Origin: Pristionchus mayeri
Lineage: Eukaryota > Nematoda > Chromadorea > Rhabditida > Neodiplogasteridae
Direction of reading: 5' to 3'
Assembly: GCA_036245805.1 (NCBI GenBank)
Contig: BTRK01000004.1
Span: 37,722,907 to 37,786,906, forward strand
Length of the DNA: 64,000 nucleotides
Each line of letters opens with the position of its first letter. Position 1 is the first letter of the stretch. Position numbers and translations under genes: made by a program. Below the pieces are notes generated by a model. That model had not been told where the DNA came from. It did not search any database and was given only the letters and a program-made list of their open reading frames with translations. Shown in pieces: positions 12,101 through 20,395 of this stretch.

Positions 12101-15100
12101 CAATGACGTCATGCTACCTTTCATGTGTCAAAGGCGGTATGGCATCATAGTTCTCATCCGGCCTAGTGCCCTGCAATCCCACCTTTCGCCCCAGCATAGA
12201 TGCCTTGTGAGAACAGCTTGCGCGATATCTCCATGTACGTCTGCAAGTTGAAGTTGATCATAGTTCTCAGCCCATTCAGTAACTGTTTGATCACTATGTC
12301 GCTCGAGAGTGTGAGAAAATGATTTTAAGGCGGGTTATTGCTTCACATAGTTATCAAATATCGACGTACTACGAAAGATTGTCTTTACCGAACTCCGCCC
12401 CACCTATTTCTACCGTACCCCTCCGACCGTACTCCTGCCTCCTCTACCGTATACCTGTCTGCACTGGGCAGCGCTCATCTTCTTCACGCCCAGCATCGCC
12501 GCGATGATGCCGCCCGTGGAGACGCCCACGACGTGGTCAAACAGCTCGTGCACCTGATGGTGGGGAGGGATCACGGTAGGGATACGGCAGGTGAAGGGTA
12601 CGGAAACTATAAACGAAGTAGGGAAAATGCGGCAATACTTGATTGTGTTTAATTAGCAGACGTCGAACTCCTCGTTCACCTGCGCGCGAGAATATTGTAG
12701 TGCTACGGTAGGAGAGGGGTACGGTAAGCATCATGTAATGTAGAATAAAGAATACTGTGAAGTTGTTCTCTCTGTTGTTAGCAAGCGTCTGCTGCAACGA
12801 TCGTAGAATTTACCGACGGAGAGGTCATACTCAATTTGCGCAGCCAAAATTTGACGGCGGTAATTATAAATAAATTACAATTTCACTACATTCAGTTGTG
12901 AGCAACCGCAACCTAACAAATTACGCAAACAATTATTATTGAAAATATTTTTAGGGTCAAAGCCGGAATGGAATTGCTTGTTCTCATCAGCCGGAGAAGA
13001 TAACTAATAGGCGTAACCACGATTTCACTGGATATATTTACGATACGCAATAACCCTGGGACATTAGCTTTTCTTTATACTCTAATTTATTATATAATTT
13101 TCTCCGGCCATCCCTGAACTTTTTACTACTCCTGACTCACTCTGCCCTCAGTGTCTGACATCACTTCCTCCCTCTCTTTCGATGTTTTTCACCCAGGTGT
13201 TCCACCACCTCGTGACCTCGTGATTCACTGACGTCTAATAGGTGCACCCTCATCAGTCTGGCAATTCGACGCGTGACGCGTTTCAAATTCAACAAACAAA
13301 TAGTACACGTACATCATCTGATTCATCAACTGGTAGAAGTACTCTTCCTGTGCGATTCGCTTCGCTTGAGGTGAACTAATGTCAAATGAAATACCACAGT
13401 GCACTGACCAAAACCACCTCCAGCAAACATCCGCGTTTATCTTCCGCTGTTTCTGACCCGGTGACCTCGTGCTTCATAGACGGCTAGTATGTAAGGCCAC
13501 AACAGTCTAGGTAATTCAAAGAACATCGCATGGATCATATATCTGGGCAACTAAAAAAAGCTACTCTCATATCTTCTCCACCTGGCATCCCCTATTCCTC
13601 CTTCGCTTTCCCTGTTTACCGCAGGGTGTTCCACCACCACATTGTCTCGTGACTCACTGCCCACTACTACAGAAACTCTCAACAACGTGCGCCATGTCTC
13701 TCTCCCATGAAGCTAGTGGAAAACAAAAGTTCATTCGTCTACCGCTCTAACAACACATCCTCATTGCTCCTGTGATTCACGAGATACACTCTTTCATGTC
13801 TATGTACTCATTTCTCGGTTTCTAGTGGATAGTACGAGCGACAAAAGTTCACGAGTTTCAATGCATCGGCACTGCATTTTCTCCAGTCTTCGCACTATTT
13901 CTATTGATTCTGTTGGAGACTACGAATAACAAAAGTCGAACAAATACCACTCTACATCCGTGTTGGCCATTTCGTGCTTTACAAGATTCGGAAATCCCCA
14001 CCTCGTCCCTCACAACTCGATAATTCCCCAAATACCGATCTACCCTCAATGACCTCACCCTTCTCGTTACACTCCCTCTCCATCACCCCATCCTTTCCCT
14101 CGGCGAGAGACAACGGGCGGGCGAGAGGGTGCAGACAGCCAGCTAGCAGTACCACGCTCCGTCAAAGAGGACACGTGGGGTGGGGCAGCACTAGACAATG
14201 AAGATAGGCACCACGTGGTCTTTCCCCTCATCCTCCTCCTCCTCCCCTTTTCCCTCTACATCCTATCACGCTTTTCGCTAGCGTGACTTGCCACACGCTT
14301 TACACTCGAAAGTGCGATGATTTGGAGTAGATCAAACAATGACTCGCTGATTATGAAATTCATCAGAAGAAATCTAGAAAAAAAGCAGGAGCGGCCAGTG
14401 CACCAATGGAAAATGCACTTGCGAACTGGTTCAGTACACGAGAACTTTGAGGGGCGCACTGGTGAACTTTTTCTGCAGATCAAACAACCAGGCAGTTTCG
14501 CGCTATAGGATGCCGGCACTTCTCCGATATTTGGCCCACCCCCCCCCCCCTTCCTCCCTTACCCCATTCATTTCTAGGTATCTCTCCCTGATTTTCGGTC
14601 ACACAACCCCTCTGTGATGGGGAGGAATGAGAAATGATAGGGGAAGGGGGGGGGGGCGGGGTGGGCCAAATATCGAAGAAGTGCCGGGATGTCTCTATCT
14701 ATGATCACTGAGTAGACTCAAAACCAATTCGTGCGATGGGTATAGTCATAAAATAAAAACCACACTAGCAAGTGTCTCACTCGCAAGAAAACAGTTGTTA
14801 ACATTTCTAATCCAGGAAGATTCAACCCTACAGAGCGTGCTCAAACACAATCATGCAGTGTTTCAAATCAGAAAATATCTCGAACGCTATTTCAGCCAGT
14901 TTGGAATTCTACGCTACCGTACCTTCTTGCCGGTAGCATTCTCGAGTGCCTCCAGTATCTCCAGTCCCATCATTCCCTCGTGCCTCCACCGTCAATCGTG
15001 AGTAGATTGTAGCCATGACCACGAGGAGGCTTCACGAATCTGGAATTGATCTACCACAGATACAGTAATCCACCGTAATCTGAACGTATCTTCGGGATAA

Positions 15101-16460
15101 TTTTACGAATCTAATTGAACAACCATAATCACAGTGACCTACCCTAATCATCTACAGCAGAATTTGCACACACAAACCATGTTTTCGAATAGTCTTCATC
15201 AGTTTACCGTTACCATAATCTCCTTACCGATCACTGATCAACCATTACTTTACTCCATACCATCACTCTAATGCCAAATAGCCTCAAAACGTGCTTATCT
15301 CGACTGCGAAATCCTTATCAGGTCACGCTATCACTCAACTGCCACGAAAAGAGAGCAGAAAACGGTGAAATACCCGCATCCTCTCGAACATCGACGAAAT
15401 GCCAAAGATTGGCTACCAGTAGGATACGAGTTACGAGCTCACACTAAGAGTATTAGATGCTGCCAAACTTAATCTAGATCAGGTTACTAGGGATATAAAT
15501 AAAAAACATTTAAAAATCTATAAAAAAAAGTAGTATTTTACTCTTAAAACTTCAAAATACCCGCAAAGCGCCATGCAGATCCTCGCTTCGGCCCTCATCT
15601 TCTCCTCTGGCGACGATTCGCACTGGAGCAGCAACGATATCAGCTGTGGCTCCTGCAAATAGTACGTTTGATACACAAACAACCAGGCATAAATTTACTC
15701 CCAACAACGTCTACTAACCCAAATGAAGAGGAACAAAAAAAACTAGTGTAGCGTGTTCATTGAGAGATTAGGAAGCTGATTTTCGCATCATACGCGACAC
15801 TAATCGCCTAAAATAAAGGAACTCCAATAGGCTCACCTGTACGGCGGACAGCCTCGTGGCGGGATATAACTGGAGGTGGTCGGAGAGCTGCCGAATCCGC
15901 ATAATCCTCGACTGATCCTCCTAAGGTTTTAAAATAATAAAAATGAAAAAAATCCCTCAAATCTATACAAACATACAAAGTAACCCATGAAAACTAGGAA
16001 AAACTAGTAAAATATATCAAACATAAGTAAATTATATGTGTATTACCTCGGCGAGCAGCAGTTTCTTCACTAGAGCCGTCGTCGTTGAGGTCACCTCGCT
16101 TCGGGAGACCTTGAGCACGATCGGGCGGGCTCTAAACGCATTTTTAATTAACATAATTAAGGAAAGGAGGAAAAAAGGAGGAAAACTGCGCGAAGAGACT
16201 CACTTTTTGACTGCGGCGGGCGGCTCGGCCGGAGCCGCTGGCGTGTTCCAGCCCGTGAACAAGTTGCCGGTGAACAAGTTGCCGATGGCGTTCGACAGGT
16301 AGCCCATGTAGCCGGGCTCGTTGAGGCGCACGGCAGCGGCGGCCGAAGCTGACGCCGGCAGCGTCGGGCCGCCCGGCGTACCGCCGTACGCGCGCTGCGC
16401 GGGCGCACACGCGGCCGGCCGCGTCGCCAACCGCAGCATGGAAGAGGAGCTTGGCAGCAT
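6149..16460 (-). CDS. Calcium-independent phospholipase A2 gamma-like (PNPLA8-type patatin) protein
   Basis: Sixteen exons in consistent phase (minus strand): 16460-16204, 16131-16047, 15920-15837, 15652-15561, 15039-14923, 12553-12455, 12240-12183, 11526-11468, 11363-11268, 10986-10897, 10585-10526, 10107-9997, 9568-9479, 9113-9010, 6469-6367, 6208-6149. They give about 521 residues if one missing base near 14978 is allowed. The N-terminus ([20 protein letters not shown]) looks like a mitochondrial presequence. Patatin landmarks appear in order: DGGGTR (oxyanion loop, exon 5), GVSTG (GXSXG nucleophile elbow, exon 6), HSYYD (exon 8), SSAAAPLYF (exon 11) and DGG (catalytic Asp, exon 12). NSATDTE-like and RFNP segments match the PNPLA8 C-terminus. 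Expected role: hydrolysis of membrane phospholipids at mitochondria or peroxisomes. Oddity: the exon 5 sequence runs GGGTR-E-stop; splice phases require one more base, so this is a frameshift or a sequence error. Confidence 0.88.
6550..6665. repeat. Diverged repeat shared with 11915-12020
   Basis: The order AAACCGG, GAAACTGG, AAAACCGGGA, TGCTAGCAGC and ATGGTGCCCACGTTT here recurs as TTTTACGG, AAATTGG, AAAACCGGGA, TGCTAACAGC and ATGGTGCCTACGTTT in intron 7. Both copies sit in introns of the same phospholipase gene. The function is unknown; it looks like an old dispersed repeat. Confidence 0.5.
6760..8626. repeat. Long inverted repeat, arms about 720 bp, inside phospholipase intron 14
   Basis: Arms 6760-7483 and 7903-8626 are reverse complements with scattered substitutions; for example CATAGGAGTGACTATCTGAG on the left matches CTCAGATAGTCACTCATAG on the right, and the inner ends share CCAACAG and GCCCAT blocks. 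The 420-bp centre is unrelated. No coding exon was recognised inside. Divergence between arms is higher than in the 958-5471 duplication, so it is older. Transcription of the intron would yield a long hairpin. Confidence 0.9.
8684..8912. repeat. Inverted repeat, arms about 100 bp
   Basis: GGAAATATTTTAATTCCCGC with CGGCTCCCAGT on the left is mirrored by CTGGGAGCCGGGAAATG and CAAATATTTCC on the right. It is MITE-like and non-coding, lying directly beside the larger fold-back in the same intron. Confidence 0.75.
8945..8999. repeat. AT-rich tandem repeat of TTAACTAA
   Basis: The motif TTAACTAA or CTAATTAG repeats imperfectly about six times (TTAACTAATTAAC, CTAATTAACTAATTAG and so on). It sits a few bases from the GT donor of phospholipase exon 14 (9009), on the intron side. 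Simple repeat; no function is evident. Confidence 0.8.
9194..9279. mobile_element. Short CACTAG-ended hairpin MITE
   Basis: The left half (CACTAGAATGGATGAGAA, TATGACGTCATG) is mirrored by the right half (GACATCATAG, ATCATCCGACCTAGTG). The length is 86 bp with essentially no loop. It is one of a family with CACTAGGTCGGATGAGAAC ends found elsewhere in this window. It lies in intron 13 of the phospholipase gene. Confidence 0.75.
10171..10291. mobile_element. Hairpin MITE with TAAGTCTT ends
   Basis: TAAGTCTTGTTGCCAGGCGA and TCTTGAGTTTC on the left are mirrored by GAAACTCAAGGTCGCCTGG and AAAGACTTA on the right. The centre carries GTATAGGGGGTCATGG, a string also seen inside otherwise different fold-backs at 25.1 and 49.2 kb. 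It lies in intron 11 of the phospholipase gene. Confidence 0.75.
11622..11872. repeat. Inverted repeat in phospholipase intron 7
   Basis: GTACCAAAATGAGAGGGGTG followed by a GCGGAGGTATGATAGGATAG block on the left arm is mirrored on the right by CTATCCTATCATACCTCCGC and CACCCCTCTCATTTTGGTAC. Arms are about 85 bp around a 65-bp centre. Non-coding. Confidence 0.8.
12084..12169. mobile_element. CACTAGG-type hairpin MITE beside the exon 7 splice donor
   Basis: TACTAGGTCGGATGAGAAC with AATGACGTCATGC is mirrored by GGCATCATAGTTCTCATCC and GGCCTAGTG. The element ends 13 bp from the GT donor of phospholipase exon 7 (12182). Same family as 9194-9279 and the element split by an insertion at 59.6-59.95 kb. 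Confidence 0.78.
12660..12679 (-). other. Ghost copy of the phospholipase exon 6 acceptor and 5' end
   Basis: On the minus strand, CAG followed by GTGAACGAGGAGTTCGAC mirrors the real exon 6 start at 12553, CAG followed by GTGCACGAGCTGTTTGAC: 14 of 18 exon bases match and the preceding CAG is shared. The copy lies about 126 bp upstream in transcription order. It encodes VNEEFDVC and then a stop, against [10 protein letters not shown] in the real exon. It is not flanked by a clear donor. It could be a decayed partial duplication, a decoy acceptor, or chance. Confidence 0.4.
12680..14507. other. Phospholipase intron 5 (central part)
   Basis: No exon recognised. The stretch contains weakly repeated blocks of the type GTGTTCCACCACC followed by CTCGTGA-like and TCACTGAC-like words (near 13197 and 13625, with a more distant echo near 13450), suggesting an old tandem array with units of a few hundred bp. 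The rest is unremarkable sequence. Confidence 0.4.
14508..14691. mobile_element. Hairpin MITE with poly-C/poly-G shoulders
   Basis: GCCGGCACTTCTCCGATATT, TGGCCCACCCC on the left is mirrored by GGGGTGGGCCAAATATC and GAAGAAGTGCCGG on the right; each arm carries a run of 12 or more C or G. The centre also pairs partially (CTCATTTC-type words). It lies in intron 5 of the phospholipase gene. The homopolymer shoulders make its length prone to assembly error. Confidence 0.8.
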
Positions 16461-16624
16461 CGAACTGGAAACGAAAGAAAGGTGAATGACAACAGAAAGT
16501 GCGAAACGACTGGACAAAACGCGAAACGAGTAGCCCGCCCCTTGGGCTCAGTTCGCGATGCATCGTGTGGTCCATTCTGTCATTTGATCGCCTTTTCTGC
16601 AGAGTGAATTCCGGCTCTATTTTA

Positions 16625-16660
16625 AATACTAGCCGCCTAAAGGCGGCTAGGAGGTGGCAT
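16625..16660. repeat. Short hairpin CTAGCCGCCT/AGGCGGCTAG
   Basis: A perfect hairpin, CTAGCCGCCT with loop AA and AGGCGGCTAG. A sister hairpin (CTAGCCGTCT, AGACGGCTAG) occurs at 17892-17911 at the other end of the pyrimidine minisatellite. The pair brackets the array and may be the ends of one element or two copies of a hairpin repeat. Confidence 0.6.
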
Positions 16661-16699
16661 GCGTTTTTGTCTCCCGGGTATGCTTGAAAGGCTTTCTCC

Positions 16700-17560
16700 C
16701 GATCCCTCTTTCATTTCTCACTTCTACCTAGGACCGTATACTTCCCCCCTATCCTATCTCTACGACACTATCCTCCCCCCTCTCCTATCGCTAGGACCGT
16801 CTCCTCCCTCTTTCCTATCTCTAGGACCGTCTCCCCCCTCTCATATCCCTCAAACTCTAGGACCCTCTTCTCCCCCCTTTCCTATCTCTAGGACCATCGC
16901 CTCCTCCTCTCCTATCTTTAGGACCCTCTTCTTTCCCTCTCCTACCTCTAGGACCGTCTCCCCCTCTCATGTCTTTAGGGCCCTCTCCTTCCCCTCTCCT
17001 ATTGCTAGGACCCTCTCCTCCCCCTCTCCTATGTTTAGGACCGTCTCCCCCCTCTCCTATCTCTAGGACCATCGCCTCCCCCCTCTCCTATCTTTAGGAC
17101 CCTCTCCTCCCCCCTCTCCTATTTCTAGGACCCTCTCCTCCCCCTCTTCTATCTCTAGGACCCTCACCTCCCCCTCTCCTATTTCTAGGACCCTCTCCTC
17201 CCCCTCTCCTATCTCTAGGACCCTCTCCGCACAATCTCATATCTCTAGGACCATAGCCTCCCCCTCTCCTATCTTTAGGACCCTCTCCCCCCTCTCCTAT
17301 CTTTAGGACCCTCTCTTCCCCTCCTATTTCTAGGACCCTCTCCTCCCCCTCTCCTATTTCTAGGACCCTCTCCTCCCCTCTTCTATCTCTAGGACCCTCT
17401 CCTCCCCTCTTCTATCTCTAGGACCATCGCCCCCCCCCTCTCCTACCTCTAGGACCGTATCCTCCTCCTCTCCTATCTGTAGGACCCTCTCCTCCCCCAC
17501 TCCTATCTCTAGGACACTATCTTCCCCTCTCCTATCTTTAGGACTGTCTTCTCCTTTTCC
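16700..17560. repeat. Pyrimidine-rich minisatellite, 28-31-bp units
   Basis: Units have the form CTAGGACCCTCTCCTCCCCC followed by TCTCCTATCT, repeated close to thirty times with small length changes. The plus strand is almost pure C+T except for the CTAGGAC or TTAGGAC step in each unit. The open frames across it on both strands are by-products of the repeat, with no start context or other coding sign. It lies 5' of the phospholipase gene; its purine-rich strand is that gene's sense strand. Confidence 0.9.
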
Positions 17561-18164
17561 TATCTCTTGAACCGTCTCTCCTTCGCTCTCCCTCCCCTCC
17601 GTCCTATCCTTCATTCACCTCCACCTTTACTTTTCCCTCTCTCTCTTCCTCCTTTCCCTCCCACCCCCCCCCCTCTTTCCCCCCCCCCTTCCCCTTTCTC
17701 CCCCCCCCCCACCACTCGCTCTCCTCGAATGAATACGAAATGATCGCTCTCTCCAATCTCCACACTCTCTCAAAAATCAATTACTCGTACCCCCCCCCTC
17801 CCTCTCTCCGGACAAAGGAATTCGATAATCCAATTAATTGTTACCGATTCTGTCCACGGGAAATATCATCTCTCCCCTATATATATTGACTAGCCGTCTT
17901 GCAGACGGCTAGGTCTTGCAGACAGCACCGTCGCTTCGCGACGGGGTAGCTCGCGACGTCGTCGCGCTGCGCGCGCCGACGCCGCTCGCTAGTTGCCACA
18001 ATCGATTGTGTTTAAAATCACAAAGCTGTTCACAAACTCTAGGACACTCTCCACCTCTCCTAGCTCTAGGATTATCTACTCCCCCTCTCGTTTCATCCCC
18101 CCTTCACCCCATCTCTTAATCCCCTCTCTTCTCTTCTTCTCTTCTTCCTTTATCTTCCCCTCGT
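17561..18164. other. Poly-C/pyrimidine tracts and GC-rich hairpin block
   Basis: This contains several C runs of 7-10 bases near 17660-17710, a CTAGCCGTCT/AGACGGCTAG hairpin at 17892-17911, and then a GC-rich stretch with overlapping palindromes (CGTCGCTTCGCGACG, TCGCGACGTCGTCGCG, GCTGCGCGCGCC). No coding exon was recognised. Homopolymer tracts here are likely assembly weak points. Confidence 0.6.
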
Positions 18165-18980
18165 TCCAAGATAGGAGAGGTACTGTAAGCAGCGTAAATT
18201 TCCTTCCCTTTTTTGCACAGTTGCAAGAAGTGGGGGGGGGGGGTTACTGTAAGAGAGACACGTTTCCAAGAAGGGAGAGTACTGTAAGCGTGGTTCCCTT
18301 CATTCTCTTCTTGGCACGGTTCCAAGAAGGGAGAGTACTGTAAGCGGGATTCCCTCCCTTCTCTTCTTGGCACAGTTCCAAGAAAGGAGAGTTACTGTAA
18401 GTGAGGATCCCTTCCGCCTCTTCTTGGCACGGTTCCAAGAAGGGAGAGTTACTGTGAGCGGGGCTCCCTCCCTTCTCTTCTTGGCACGGTTCCAGGAAGG
18501 AAGGGGTTACTGTAAGAAAGATTGCCTGAATTCTCCTATTGGCACGGTTCCAAGAAGGGAGAGTGCTGTAAGCAGGGTTCCCTTCATTCTCTTCTTGGCA
18601 CGGTTCCAAGAAGGGAGAGTACTGTAAGCAGGATTCCCTCCCTTCTCTTCTTGGCACAGTTCCAAGAAAGTAGAGTTACTGGAAGTGAGGATCATTTCCG
18701 CCTCTTCTTGACATGGTTCCAAGAAGGGAGAGTACTGTACGCGGGGTTCCCTCCCTTCTCTTCTTGTCACGGTTCCAGGAAGGGATGGGTTACTGGAAGA
18801 GAGATTGCCTGAATTATCTTCTTTGCACGGTTCCAAGAATTGAGAGTACTGTAAGCGGGGTTCCCTCCCTTCTCTTCTTGGCACGGTTGCAAGAAGGGAG
18901 AGTACTGTATGCGGGGCTCCCTCCCTCCTCTTCTTGGCACGGTTCCAGGAAGGGAGGGGTTAATGTAAGAGATATTGCTT
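18165..18980. repeat. Minisatellite, units of about 62 bp
   Basis: Units read GGTTCCAAGAAGGGAGAG, TACTGTAAGCGGGGTTCCC, TCCCTTCTCTTCTTGGCAC and repeat about thirteen times with scattered substitutions. Each unit contains a self-complementary pair (CCAAGAAGGGAG with CTCTTCTTGG), so the array can fold as a chain of hairpins. The open frames across it on both strands are repeat by-products, not genes. Confidence 0.88.
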
Positions 18981-19895
18981 GAGATTACATTGGATACTGT
19001 AGCTCCCCGAGTACCTGATCCTCCCTCGTATACTTCAATTCTGGGGTTCAATCTTGTTTCATTCAACAATAGAATCTTGCTCCAATCCCCGAATCCTGAA
19101 AGCTAGGTAGGATCCCCCTCCCTTTCCCCACTTACTCCTCCTCCTCCAAATCGCTGCTCCTTCCCGCGCAACCTTCCTCCGCCAGCGCTCCTCTCAGACT
19201 GATTTGGAAAATGAGGGGGAGAGACCTCTCACCACGGAGGAGAGAGGACGAAATGAATGAGGAATGCACTTTCCCTCTCCCTCTCACTAATGAAATTCCA
19301 CCCTCCCCCTCTCCCTGCACTCTCTCGCTAATCCAATTACCACACAATAGACTCGCAGATAATCCAATTAAATGCGCCAGATTTTGTGACAGAAAATATG
19401 GTTTCGCGTCTAGGTATGTGTGGATTTATTGAAAAAACTAATTAATTAATTATTTGAAGTGTTTTATCAACGTAAAAGGGTCAGGCGGATTTATACAACA
19501 TTGCGGTCGACAGCTTTCCAATAAAGTCGTGCATTCATGTCGCCGTCTCTTCATTTCCCATACTGTCTCACCGATCGACCTGCAATAAGACTATGGAAAA
19601 TGAGGAGGCGCCCGCTGTGAGTACCGTATGCCTATCGTACCTCTCCCTACAGTATCTACCACTCCTGTTTACCGTGTCGACACGGTAAACAGGAGACATG
19701 TCAACCGACCACCGGAACCTTGGCTACCCCACTCCAGCCTAATAGGAATGAATTCGTTCCTAAATTTTGCATAAATAAATTAGTTGAAGAAGGGAAACGT
19801 TTGAAAAGAGATAATGTCGCATCTCATTTGGTTCTACTGACCACAGTGATCTTCTGTCAAACTTGCGAAGTGATCTCTAGAAAATAATACTTCAC
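18981..19895. other. Non-coding flank before the assembly gap
   Basis: No gene recognised. It includes a 34-bp perfect palindrome (19662-19695) and a TTCATTTCCC-ACTGTCTCACCG-ATCGACC word string (19549-19580) resembling one arm of the hairpin at 24698-24815. TACCGTA motifs are frequent. Confidence 0.4.
19662..19695. repeat. 34-bp perfect palindrome
   Basis: CTCCTGTTTACCGTGTC is followed immediately by its exact reverse complement GACACGGTAAACAGGAG with no loop. It contains the TACCGTG/CACGGTA words common in this genome's introns. Confidence 0.9.
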
Positions 19896-20395
19896 NNNNN
19901 NNNNNNNNNNNNNNNNNNNNNNNNNNNNNNNNNNNNNNNNNNNNNNNNNNNNNNNNNNNNNNNNNNNNNNNNNNNNNNNNNNNNNNNNNNNNNNNNNNNN
20001 NNNNNNNNNNNNNNNNNNNNNNNNNNNNNNNNNNNNNNNNNNNNNNNNNNNNNNNNNNNNNNNNNNNNNNNNNNNNNNNNNNNNNNNNNNNNNNNNNNNN
20101 NNNNNNNNNNNNNNNNNNNNNNNNNNNNNNNNNNNNNNNNNNNNNNNNNNNNNNNNNNNNNNNNNNNNNNNNNNNNNNNNNNNNNNNNNNNNNNNNNNNN
20201 NNNNNNNNNNNNNNNNNNNNNNNNNNNNNNNNNNNNNNNNNNNNNNNNNNNNNNNNNNNNNNNNNNNNNNNNNNNNNNNNNNNNNNNNNNNNNNNNNNNN
20301 NNNNNNNNNNNNNNNNNNNNNNNNNNNNNNNNNNNNNNNNNNNNNNNNNNNNNNNNNNNNNNNNNNNNNNNNNNNNNNNNNNNNNNNNNNNNNNN
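19896..20395. other. Assembly gap of 500 N
   Basis: Exactly 500 N, a conventional placeholder length, so the true gap size is unknown. It may hide 5' exons or the promoter of the RASSF gene, or repeats that stopped the assembly. Confidence 0.99.

Noticed and set aside
15345..15405. Possible ghost of the phospholipase exon 4 donor (GATGCGGGTATTTCACC on the minus strand)
   Set aside because: Only about 11 bases (TGCGGGTATTT) are shared with the real donor region and the upstream part does not align; consistent with chance.
16857..17614. Gly/Arg/Glu-rich open frames
   Set aside because: Direct translation of the roughly 30-bp pyrimidine minisatellite; no gene features.
18116..18982. Several open frames reading like repeated QEEKGGNPAYSTLPSWN peptides
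   Set aside because: By-products of the 62-bp minisatellite; they occur on both strands and in shifting frames.
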